64,000 bases of DNA from assembly GCF_037325665.1 (NCBI RefSeq), contig NC_090254.1:21550532-21614531 (forward strand), in the 5' to 3' direction. Source of the DNA: Littorina saxatilis. Its lineage: Eukaryota > Mollusca > Gastropoda > Littorinimorpha > Littorinidae. Under the pieces are notes generated by a model, which made no database searches, had not been told where the DNA came from, and saw only the letters and a program-made list of their open reading frames with translations. Below are positions 47,382-59,200 of this stretch, piece by piece (positions within the stretch are counted from its first letter, which is position 1; every line of letters starts with the position of its first letter). A program made the translations under genes and the position numbers.

Positions 47382-48254
47382 ATTTAGTCAAGTTTTGACT
47401 AAATATTTTAACATCGAGGGGGAATCGAAACGAGGGTCGTGGTGTATGTGCGTATGTGTGTGCGTGCGTGCGTGTGTGTGTGTGTGTGTGTAGAGCGATT
47501 CAGACTAAACTACTGGACCGATCTTTATGAAATTTGACATGAGAGTTCCTGGGTATGAAATCCCCATACGTTTTTTTCATTTTTTTGATAAATGTCTTTG
47601 ATGACGTCATATCCGGCTTTTCGTGAAAGTTGAGGCGGCACTGTCACGCCCTCATTTTTCAACCAAATTGGTTGAAATTTTGGTCAAGTACTCTTCAACG
47701 AAGCCCGGGGTTCGGTATTGCATTTCAGCTTGGTGGCTTAAAAATTAATTAATGACTTTGGTCATTAAAAATCTGAAAATTGTAAAAAAAAATAAAAATT
47801 TATAAAACGATCCAAATTTACGTTTATCTTATTCTCCATCATTTGCTGATTCCAAAAACATATAAATATGTTATATTCGGATTAAAAACAAGCTCTGAAA
47901 ATTAAATATATAAAAATTATTATCAATTTTTTTTTTCGAAATCAATTTAAAAACACTTTCATCTTATTCCTTGTCGGTTCCTGATTCCAAAAATATATAG
48001 ATATGATATGTTTGGATTAAAAACACGCTCAGAAAGTTAAAACAAAGAGAGGGACAGAAAAGCGTGCTATCCTTCTCAGCGCAACGAATACCCCGCTCTT
48101 CTTGTCAATTCCACGTGCACTGCCTTTGCCACGGGCGGTGGAGTGACGATGCTACGAGTATACGGTCTTGCTGCGTTGCGTTGCGTTCAGTTTCATTCTG
48201 TGAGTTCGACAGCTACTTGACTAAATATTGTATTTTCGCCTTACGCGACTTGTT
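47382..48254 (+). mobile_element. Element family 1, intergenic copy
   Basis: It starts TTTAGTCAAGTTTTGACTAA, has a (GTGC/GT)n tract near 47445-47490, and ends ACTTGACTAAATATTGTATT then CGCCTTACGCGACTTGTT. Confidence 0.9.
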
Positions 48255-50248
48255 CCTTAAGTATTTGATTGAGCTTGCAGTTGGTTCTGTTTATCAGAAT
48301 TGTCATCTTTGCTTAGGTGGAGTTTACAGCAGAACAGCCTCTGCTTTTCTGGCTCCCACACAACCGAAAATCTTTATCTTGCAAAGCGTAATATTACATA
48401 CATAAATCCAGTTCTTATGAAAGCCTTAAACTTGGTGTGAAAATTATGTTCTGCATTATAAGCCATCTGTAATAGCTGCTGAGGTTTGTCTATTTTTTTA
48501 ATATATTTTTTTTAAATGTTTGAATCAAACTTAAGACGAATGATTTGACCTTCCATTTTTATCCCTCCCCAACCGCTTCCCATCACAGGGAAGGGGAAGG
48601 AAAGAGTGCAATCGTATTATCTGGTTACAGAAGAAAAGAAAAACTGATCCCCCTGGACTGAGAATTGCAGCAAGCATTCAAACTACGCAAAGAAACTGGT
48701 TTCATCTTTCTGTTGTGTTGAGCTTAGAAAAAAATTAAAAATATATATAAAAAACCGATGATATCCGAGACTGTTTGGAGAGTTTTTAGATGATGTATCT
48801 TTGACAGAATTTGTGATTGTGTTGTAAGCTTGTTTGCTTTGTAAATCGCTGGATAATTCTTTCTGCCATGAGTACTGTCTACTGTGTTCCATACATTCCA
48901 TGTTTTGCCAAATAGATGTTGGTGATGTGACAAATTTGGAGGTCCCCTTCCACTCCTTCGATCCTCCCTTGTTGTTGGTTGTTCCCCTTGGTTTCACCCT
49001 TCCTACGATCCCCTTCTTCCCCTGTGTCTTTGTTGGTGTATGTTGTAATATGGTTTGAAGAATTGACCGTAGAAATCTCAGTAACGTTGTGTGGAACTGT
49101 GCCACACTCAGTGCTTGCAACAACTCTTACAATGGGACTCCTCTTGATAGACCCCCTGATTTAGGACCAAAAAAATGTATATAATTGTATACTCACCCCA
49201 AATCCTCCACTTTTTTAGAAGCATATTACTGCCCCATATACATATTCTCCCATCCTTTTGTTCTGTCGTCAGATTCTGTATGACTGGTTTAAAACTTACA
49301 TTACAGCATTGTATTCGTGTAGCTTTTTGTCAGATGAGACTGTACTTTTTAATTTGATTCATTTGACCAATGAAGTTTCTACTTAACTTCCAGTGACCAT
49401 AGTGTTTTTCCTTCTTCTTGGTCTCATATTTGTTTGTATACTGTATTTCTTTAATTTCTTTAAAAAATATATAAATTGGCAAACATACAACCCCCCACCA
49501 CCCCCAGCCCGATTTTTCCTCTCCCGTTTTGTGCTTGATAAAATGTCCTTTAAAACTTTGTTTTAACATTGATGTGACATTTAGGTTTCAGTGATTTTTG
49601 TTTGTTAAATGTTTTTGTGATTTTTAAATTGGCCCATGTGTGATGCACAAGTTGATATTATTGTAAGTCGGTTGACAGACATTCCATAGAGCTTGCCAAA
49701 GTTGATTTGAAATTGAAAAAAACCCTTGTTTTTGATGAGTCTGTCTGATATTTTCCTTGAGTGTTCATTTCATCTGTGTTACAGATTGTGTTGGCTATTT
49801 TTTTTTTTCAGTGCTAAAACACTGCCAGATTGTAAATGTGGATAGCATTGTATAGTCACTGGTAGATGAAATTGTGATATAGTTAACTTGGGGCATTCTT
49901 CTTGTGCACGAGCATTACATTAGAAATGATCCGAAAGTCTGCAGGTTAGGAAGTTAGTGAAATGACTAAAGGCTTGCAGTATGACAAAGTGTTTAAACTC
50001 CACTGCAATGCACGTGTTTCATGAGGAGTTTACGTGAGGAAACTTATAGATTTTCTTCTGTTTTCCAAATCATTGACTCAGGCAGCTGCATTCAAGTTTC
50101 AGGAGCAGTATACATGTACTCAGTGATAAGGGTATTCATGCACATGAATATACTTAAAGCCACAGTCCTTCTTGTGTAAGCAGTTAAAGTAAGATGACTA
50201 TCTCGGACCTGGCCAGGGTTTTAAATCAGATAAGACCATCCCTCAACC

Positions 50249-51394
50249 ATAGCTGCCAACCCTCTCAAATTTTTCGGGAATCTCCCGATGTTTGAATTCC
50301 GTCACGAATTTAGTCCCAAAATTTGTTCGAATTTCCCGAAAAGGAAATTTTCTAAAATAATTTGTGAAAGCAGCCTCTTTTTGGGGGACGAAACTGGTGA
50401 AAAGACGCTCTTGTTAACCAGCCAAGTTGATGTGCGCATGCACGGAAAATAATTTGTTCTTCTTTTCGGTTTGGAAACCCAAAGGCTAAAGTGACATTTT
50501 TACCGCAGTATAAGACAAACTATGACCGTATCGACAAGTCAGACGCCACGCATTTTGTAAACATAGCTGCCAACTTTTCCCAGATAAAAATAGGGAGGAA
50601 TGAGCGTTTGCGCCGAGCCGACGGCGCGCGCCTAGAATGCTAGGGAGGTCCGGGGGCATGCCCCCCCCCGGAAAATGTTTGAAGAAAATGGTGCAATCTG
50701 GTGCATTCTGAGGATTATAATTGCCAGTTTCTGGCAGCAAATTTTGTCACAAAAAAGGATGAATGAGCTGGAGAGAGAGTAGATGTAGTGACTTACCAAT
50801 GCACGTCAAGCTTCCTTCTACAGTATTTCATACTTCTTGACAGTCACATCTTCCAATGGTGTGTGGTAATCTTTCTCGTCTTCTTGACGGCTGTCCCCCA
50901 GTTTCCGTTCATGTTTTTCTGTTCTTGAATGAGCTTCAATATCCCCCCGGCCTCCATGTCCGATGCTGATATCTTCGCGGCACTTGGTGCATAACGCGAA
51001 ATGTATGCTGCGTCTTGTCGATTCGGAGATGAAGTCATACTCTTGTTTGTAACTCTTGAAATTTTACACGAACTTTCGGCCGCTGGACCGTTGTTTTCTT
51101 CATTTTGTGGTCATCTGCTGCTGCTTCTTCTTCTGCTTCTCATCCACATTCGACTGAAGTGCATGCGCTAGCCACAAATCTCGCCTATTCTCGTTTTGTT
51201 TCGATTTTGATCACAGCGTTTGTGTGACGAAGCCTCGCGCTGAACGAGATTTCAGAAGTGAAACTACACTCCGGTCATTATATAACTATACTCGAAAAAT
51301 TTTTAATCGGGAAACTTTTGCACTATTTGGGAAAATCCAGGACTGGACATAACATCGGGAATTTCCCGGTTTTCTAGGGAAGGTTGGCAGCTAT
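50249..51394. mobile_element. 1.15-kb TIR element
   Basis: The ends are CATAGCTGCCAACC and GGTTGGCAGCTATG, with an inner second CATAGCTGCCAAC at about 50563. It has a GGCATGCCCCCCCCC block like that of the element at 23095. A minus-strand frame at 50844-51038 (MTSSPNRQDAAYISRYAPSA at its start) may be a captured host fragment or chance. Confidence 0.7.
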
Positions 51395-51735
51395 GTGTAA
51401 AGCTTGTCGATGTGACATCAACATTGGACATGGTGGGAAAAAGGACATCGACCTCCACGCTTCCCCTGGGAGCGCCGCAGGAATGTCATAGTCATAAGGT
51501 TGGCAGCATGATGCTCAACTTGGACACAAACCATTTAAATTCCACAGCCTGGGCACTCTCTGTGCAGAATGGAATTTTTTGTAGTTAATTTCTGAACAGA
51601 CATTATAGTGGCTATTTGTGAAATGAATCCATAAACAATTCTCCGTCTGCACAGGCAGTAGTCAGGGTGTTGATTGTTGGTATGTGTCAATGTTGGAGGA
51701 TGGTGATGCCCAATGTAAAGGCCTGGCCAGATCTA

Positions 51736-52221
51736 AGATGGATCCCGCAGTGGGGCACTGCGGTTATGAAATTAAAGGCCCCTCCTGTTTTTGGAACCGC
51801 AGGAGCTTTCTAGTTTGCTGTTAGGTAGATTTTTGGTTCCTCTTTCCTGTCATGCTCTCTTTTTCTTCATGAATTCTTTTCTTTTTTCTGCCTTCTTGCT
51901 CATTCACCTGTATTTTTTCCAAAAATCTCTTCTCTTGCCGCTTGTCTCGCGATTCATGTATAGTTTAATCTGTTAGTGTTCTGATGTAAGTCCAGCAGTA
52001 GATAGGTTAAGCCTATTTTAACATACTGGAAACTGGTAATCTTCCAGTAGGTATTAATTTAGTTTTACTAAAGCCTGCTGGGACACAAGTAATGGGTTAG
52101 TGCATTTGTAAACAGGAATCACTTGACAAGTGGCCCCCTTCATCCCCCCCTTCCTCGTCCTGATATGGCTCTGCGTAGTCGGCTGGACGTTAAGCAACAA
52201 ATAAACAAACAAACAAACAAT
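51736..52221 (+). mobile_element. Divergent SINE related to type D
   Basis: It contains CCCGCAGTGGGGCACTGCGG, then TACTGGAAACTGGTAATCTT and AGGAATCACTTGACAAGTGG, in the same order as the matching parts of type D. It ends CTGGACGTTAAGCAACAAAT with an (AAAC)n tail. Confidence 0.7.
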
Positions 52222-54628
52222 CTAAGATGGAGAGACGAATCGTTTACACGGGAAGGACTAGGCCAGGTGTTACAGAGTTGCTTCTCTTGGGTATAGCTTT
52301 GTAAGCTGGCATACGTAGACCAAAAATGGCTGTCTAGAAGTGTAAAAATTAAGAAGCAATGTATTCCATGATATTGAAAGCTGTTCTTTGGACAATGATT
52401 AAAATAATGCAGTATTGAGAGGAGTAAGCAATACCGATTCTGTAGTGGTATTATCTGAGAAGATGGATTGTTCCTGTTGTACCTATGTTTGTTTCTGTTG
52501 TCTAATTGGAGCATGTGATTTGGATTAAATAATTGTGTGTACCAAGCTTCCCCTGTTGTTTACAGTTTCTGTATGACTTCATGCAGTATTTGATCTGTTC
52601 TTTCAATTTGCTGTCTTTGGTTTCTTGTGCAGTAATTTTTTGCTCTGTAAAGTGTATATAATTTCATCTCTTTCTCTGGTGTTTTACTTGGTGTTATTCC
52701 TGTGTAATTCATTTTCTGTTTCTGTGGGGTTTTGTGTACAAGCAGGACCAGAAATCTTGCAGTTAGTGACAGAGAACAGCAAAATGACAAAACTGTATGA
52801 ATTTTGAATCAGATTGAAATGTACATAGATTAAAAACAGTCAAAATTGAAGCAGAGAGACATTGTTTCTTTTTTTGATGAGCTTTTGTTTATGGTATTTA
52901 TCTACATTATTCTTTCTGTCCTGTAATACCAGTTTGTAATCTTTTTGAATTCAGAATGACACAGAATGAGAATGAAGGTCACCTTGCCAAGTTACATTAT
53001 GACAGGTATATAACCATGCAACCCAAGTTTCAAACAAAACATGTGTTCTCTATAAATATCTGATTTTTTTTCCTCAATGGGTTGAAATAACACTTGTGAT
53101 TAAAATGACTTGGTGATTCAAAGGTGGGAAAAGATGTGAGTTCATGACATGATTGAAAGAGATCTTCATACTGGTTTTGTATCTCAGCATTTATACAGAT
53201 GCTATACAAAAAAGCATAATCTGCTTTCGTTTTCTAGGCAAGTTTTACTCTTTGTGTCTGTGAACATTTATATTCTTACTACTGAGTCTTGTACTGGCAT
53301 TATCCTATATTGTTTCCATGTATCATTGTACCTGTATAGCACTGCAGCAGTTTCTTCATTATTCTCTCTTTCTTGCCGACGACACTGGTCATAGCTTTTT
53401 ACCAAGTATCGAGTTTACACCTTTTCTGAACGTTCTGAAACCTAGTTGAAAAACGTTAAATAAAATATTAAACCTGTGAAAAAAAGTAAGAAATAATTTA
53501 GTTTATTTGCATGTTCTGATAGAATTGCCGAGTACACGCATTTGCTACTTTGACCCTGATTTTAGGCTTGAAAGACTTATTTTGATAATTATTCCACTAT
53601 GACTGCAATTGAGGTATATTAGATTTTTTTTCTGACTGTGACAGCAACTTGTTAGGAAAAAGCGGGTAGCATTTAGTTTTATTTTCAATTTTTTTTACAA
53701 TTAAAAAAAAAGTTTAGCGTTGGACTGAGCTTTTTATGTGTAAGTAAATTATTTTGATGAGCAGGAATTGCTTTGTTTCCATCATATTTCACAAATCATC
53801 TTGCCTCACCTCTTCACCGTCCAATCACCGTCCTGCTTTGTATGACTAAATTATATGCATGTAAATTATATAAAAACAATGTGTAACTAAAAAACATGCC
53901 ATTGGTTCTCTTGGCACAGTATTTTTCCTCAAGAAAATTGCTCATAGTTTTCATGTGTCATCAAAGAGCTTATGAGATTAGAATTTTGTCATTTTAGACT
54001 TTAACTTTAATGTAATGTAGTGAAAGGATGGTAGTTTTGCTTTTACGACCCAAGGTTTTTTTTCTCTTTGAAAGGTGTTGTAATTTAGGTACCATATGTA
54101 AATTTGTGGATTAACATTAATGCCCTGTTGTCTTTATCAAGCATTCTACTGAGTAGCATAAGCACACGTACTACAGAAAAATAAGTATGTTAGTGGCTGA
54201 TCCGCTAGCTACATATACTTTGATAATTATTTTTGTTCTTCTCTTCTCCTCTTCTGAGATACTGATTGCTTTAATTGTGCACATGAAAATTTTTTCAAGA
54301 GTGACTCCTTTCTCTATCAGAAGGTTTTAGGAATCTGTTAAAATGCTAATTTTTTTTTTATATATTAATTGAAGGTTGTTAAAGTTTTAGCTTTGCTTTT
54401 GGTGGTGTATGATATTTGTCTGTTCAACTGTTGAGAACACGTTCTTTGAATCTGTGGCAAGGGACGCATTCACAATGCAAGTTTTCTTAGAGAGTAATAA
54501 TGTTGCAATTCAAAAGGAGAATATCTGTCACTGAATTCTTGCTGCACTGTCTGGGACTCGTTTTGTACACAAAAATGTCTTCATATCCCATGGAATAAAC
54601 ATGATTTTATGTACTTCAGTTTTTCTTC

Positions 54629-54663
<35 letters not shown>

Positions 54664-54775
54664 TGTGTGTGTGAACATGAAAGTGCCACTGTTACTCTTT
54701 GATATGAGAGCGAGTGTCTGTATGATAATGGAGAAGGAAAATTGTGTGTTTATGCACGTGAGCGTAAGATGGAGA

Positions 54776-54861
54776 CTCTATCCCATCTCCCCCCTTCCCC
54801 CGTCCCGATATAACCTTCGTGGTTGAAAACGACGTTAAACACCAAATAAAGAAAGAAAGTA
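54776..54861 (+). mobile_element. SINE type D, 3' fragment
   Basis: Only the last 86 bases are present, from CTCTATCCCATC through CCTTCGTGGTTGAAAACGAC to AAATAAAGAAAG, a typical 5'-truncated insertion. Confidence 0.85.
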
Positions 54862-55173
54862 AGATGGAGAGAGTTGAGCCCGTTGTTTTTTCTCTGTAAA
54901 ATCAGCATACCTGCTTCTACAAGAAATGATTTGTTGTCCTATTTATTAAATAAAAAAAGCAAGAAATGTTGAAACACATTACCACACTCAACTTCAAACT
55001 CCACAATTACATTTTAAGTTTCAATGAAACATTATTATAGTGGTACATGTACCAGTAAACAAAACACATTCTTTTAGGTTCTTCCTTTTATCACCATCCC
55101 CTTTTACTCAACCTAAACCAATTCAACAGCAGGAAAGTTCAAACGCTATAAGCTTAGATGTCTTTCTGTACAG

Positions 55174-55387
55174 ATACAATCAGTGCAGTCGATTCACTGG
55201 TACCAGTGGTGGATCATTCATTTATTCGCGGGAAGTTGAGCTATCGCAGACCAAAGCGACACCTCGTTGGTAAAGTTATTCCCCTTGATGCACAAGACGA
55301 TGCAGACGACAATGCAACAGTAAATCCAGCGAGGTTTCATAGAGCATTTTTTGTACAAACCTTCGCTGAAAGGATATTTCTTTTCAG
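55174..55387 (+). other. Orphan exon-like segment, possible 5' exon of the coiled-coil gene
   Basis: The segment has a good acceptor (CTTTCTGTACAG) and a perfect donor (TTCAG|GTAAGT), with 70 open codons between them including ISAVDSLVPVVDHS and NPARFHRAFFVQTFAER. It could be a 5' UTR exon joined to an acceptor at 55823 just before the ATG of gene 2, or an exon of a separate gene: if spliced to 55824 in its own frame it would end at TGA 55900-55902. I do not recognise the peptide. Confidence 0.35.
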
Positions 55388-55831
55388 GTAAGTTTGTAGA
55401 ACACAGTGTGCACAATGTCATGAGCGGAATTGAATACAAGATGCTTAACGGTCAAATATCAGATGAAGGTAGTAAGTCAGTTACAAGCAATAAGTTGAAT
55501 AACCTCAAGTAGCCTACTCAATTTTGACAGAACGTTTCTTGTTTCAAACTGGAAGGATTTTTTTGCAGACAGCAGAGAATCACTTGAATAAAAAGAATGG
55601 CTCAAGCGATTCTGATTCAAGCAATTTGCAGTTGTCTTGAAATGAACTAACGTGTTGAGAAGAATGGCTGCATTAAATTGCAGATCTAGATCTTAGCCAT
55701 TGGCCCAGCACACATAGCCTATTACTGTCGCATTTCCTTCTGCAGCTTTCGAATGAAAGTTCTGATTCGAATTAAATGAAGGAATATTATATCTGACACA
55801 AATGTATACAATGACAGTTGCAGAATCAGAA

Positions 55832-55898
55832 ATGGCGGTACAAGAGAAAATGGCTTTGAATACGGGATCGGATCTCGACAGCCTTATTCATTCACTTG
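55832..55898 (+). CDS. Coiled-coil gene, first coding exon
   Basis: The ATG sits in CAGAA-ATGG, a fair Kozak context. The exon encodes [20 protein letters not shown] and ends CTTG|GTGAGT in phase 1. A possible acceptor GTTGCAG lies 8 bases before the ATG, so a spliced 5' UTR exon upstream is likely. A (GA)n and (GT)n-rich intron follows. Confidence 0.7.
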
Positions 55899-56032
55899 GT
55901 GAGTAGCCCGAGATTTTCATATCTTGATGGAAACCAGAGTTTTGTTGCTCAAAACCGTATTAAGCTTACTGTATATATATATATGTATATCATTTCTGTT
56001 CCACAAATGCTAGAATATGACGAGATCTATTT

Positions 56033-56070
<38 letters not shown>

Positions 56071-56173
56071 GGGGGTGGTAGGTGTCGTTGTGTGTGTATG
56101 TGTGCTGTATATGTATGTGTGTGTGTGTAGTGTATGTGTGTATGTGTGTGTTTGACAGTGTGTGTGCTAGTCA

Positions 56174-56228
<55 letters not shown>

Positions 56229-59200
56229 TCCGACGGCCAGTGACTCCAGTCAATGAAAGATGGCGATCTCTATGTTTAAATCGTGCATTAACATGTGGTA
56301 ATATCCCTATCATTGTTGTTGCCTGTGGCATTGAAAGTGGGGGTCATGATGCCGTCTGGCACTTATTCCTTTTCTTTTCAGAGTATGAAAATCAGCAGTA
56401 TGTCAAAATGATCGAGAAAGAAAATCAGCGGATTCAGTGTAAGTACATCACTAAGCACTTCTCATATAGTAAGTTCAGTAACTGAATGGATAAATGTACA
56501 ATTTGAAATCGTATAATACTCTATCCGTGAGCAAATGAAATACACAGAATATACATGTGCTGATGTTCACTGCAAACTAAATTTACTTATCTCGCTCACT
56601 GTCTCTTGTACGTACGATAACATGTACAAAGAATATTTGTTTATGAAAGTGTGAAGGCCTCTCTATAAGCATGTGTGTTTGTTACATATTACAGATCCCA
56701 TAATTTATTAATATTATGAATTCAGCTCGATTGCACCGCCCTTTTGAAAGACTTTAAATAACCGTTCTTTTTCAACACAGATCTCGAGGCACAAGAGCAG
56801 GAGAAAACGCAAGCAATCACAGAGTTACAGACTTGTCTAACGAACTTGGAACTTGATACCAAGAACAATCACAGGCAACTTGTTCACAACAAGAACACTC
56901 TGGAGAGGTAACGTAAACTGATAACAATACTCTGCTAATTAAAAGTGAGTATTGATCAATGGAGTGATGATATGAACTTATTATGCGGATTACTAAAGAG
57001 ATGTACATGTATTTATATCAGTTCAATTAGATTGTTGGATTGGCTTAAGAGGCCTGTTTGTACGCAAGTAGAACATATATCAAGTTTGATTTTGTATGAG
57101 GTCAAGGTTATTGTTGAATTTAATTGTATTATTTTAAATGTTTTCTTTCGTAGCCTGAAGAAGACAAAGACGGTGCTTCAAGCGCACAGAGATGCACTGC
57201 AAAAACAGCTGGAAATGCTGCAGTTTGAAAATGACGAACAGCGGTAAGAACATTCCGATAGCTAGGGTGTAAGTGGGTGTAAAAGAGAGAGAGAGAGAGA
57301 GGGGGGGGGGGGGGGGGGTACCAGGTGTGTGTGCGTGCGTGCGTGTGTGTGCGTTTGAGTGTGTGTGTATGCACGTGAGAGAGAGTGTGTTTGAGTGTGT
57401 GTGTGTGTGTGTATGCAAGTGAGAGAGAGAGATAGTGTGTGTGTGTGTGTGTGCGTGTGTGTGTGTGTGCGTGTGTGTGTGTGTGTGTGTTTAGTGTGAG
57501 AGAGAGAGAGCGAACAAATTTATAAAATCGTTTAGAACGCCTATACAGTTCATAATCTTTGTAGGTGTACTGAACTCTTTTAACTGCTTTCCAGCAGTTC
57601 AATTTCTTTCTCTTTTTCATGTGACTTAACTGTGCTGGCATGTAACCACCCATCACATTTTGAAGCACATGATAAGACAGCATTCTGTCTTTAAATTTTA
57701 CTTTTCTTCATCACTAACAAACCATTTTACTCTGCCTACTGTTTTCCTCTAAACAGGCGTGAATTTGAAGAAACCATACAACTGTACGAAAAGACGTGGA
57801 CAGACTACGACGCCATATACAAGTCACTACCACTGTACAAAACTCTGTTGGAGTCAGAATCCAGGCTCGCCGAGTCGGAAGCAGAACACACCAAGTGGCA
57901 GCGACAGAAGAATGAACTGAATCGCAAAATGCAGGCTACTCGGGGTAACAGAGTTAAATTAAGGCCCCACATACACCACTCAGCAAAGTGGAATGCAGCT
58001 CAGTAGTTGAATGCAACGCCGTCGTTGCATGGTGTATATAGTTAATCACTGAGTCCATTCAAAATGTGACTGTAGATGAAGTGTATCACGAGTTACATTT
58101 CAAACAAAATAGGACATGTTTAGTTTTCATACAATCGCTGAACTGATGAATGAAATGTACAAACTGGAATGCGTCGACGGACGCAACTCCTTAACCGTCT
58201 AGCCAAGGATACCAGAGATAGTCACATGAGTGGACTGGGTGGCCGAGTGGTAACGCACTTGCGCTGGCTCGGAAGCGAGAGGTTGCGAGTTCGACCCTGG
58301 GTCAGGGCGTTAGCAATTTTCTCCCCCCTTTCCTAACCTAGGTAGTGGGTTCAAGTGCTAGTCTTTCGGATGAGACGAAAAACCGAGGTCCCTTCGTGTA
58401 CACTACATTGGGGTGTGCACGTTAAAGATCCCACGATTGACAAAAGGGTCTTTCCTGGCAAAATTGTATAGGTATAGATTAAAAAAAATGTCCACCAAAA
58501 TACCCGTGTGACTTGGAATAATAGGCCGTGAAAAGTAGGATATGCGCCGAAATGGCTGCGATCTGCTGGTCGATGTGAATGCGTGATGTATTGTGTAAAA
58601 AAATTCCATCTCACACGGCATAAATAGATCCCTGCGCCTTGAGTCCGAGTCTGGAGATACGCGAGCGATATAAGACTTCATATAAATAACATGAAATTGC
58701 TCTGTGCGAGGATGGTATGCATCTGCGTTGGTTGCAACTATGTTGAGTGGTATTGACGAGGCATACGATACTTTTTGACTCACATGCGAAGCAAAAGTGA
58801 GTCTATGTACTCACCCGAGTCGTCCGTCCGTCCGTCCGTCCCGGCGTCCGTCCGTCCGTCCGGAAAACTTTAACGTTGGATATTTCTTGGACACTATAAA
58901 GTCTATCAACACCTGATGTGGCCTGATGGTGTATGGTTACAAGATCTCAAAAAACATGTGCGGCAACTTGACCTCACTTCAAGTTCAAGGTCACAGGGGC
59001 CGTAATTGTTGTCTTAAAAACGACCATTTTCCCATTTTCGCATTTTTTTCTGAAGTTATCGAGAATGGCAACCTTAGCTATGTATGCTATACAGGGCAAT
59101 GTAAGCCCTATCTTTGGACACCAGTTTGGTTGACCTTGCTTCAAGGTCAAGGTCGCAAGGGTCCTTTAAAGTTGGATTGTATACATATTTTGAAGTGACC

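Larger units (their letters stand above)
45801..55173. other. Intergenic DNA, no gene recognised outside listed repeats
   Basis: AT-rich sequence, especially 48420-50150 and 52230-54600, with no reading frame showing domain features and no convincing exon chain. Repeats inside it are listed separately. The long tract 52230-54600 holds many AATAAA-like strings but no clear transcript end. Confidence 0.5.

Noticed and set aside
48683-49123. 146-codon minus-strand frame in intergenic DNA
   Set aside because: The longest frame in that stretch, but with no recognisable domain, start context or neighbouring exons; it cannot be supported as a gene.
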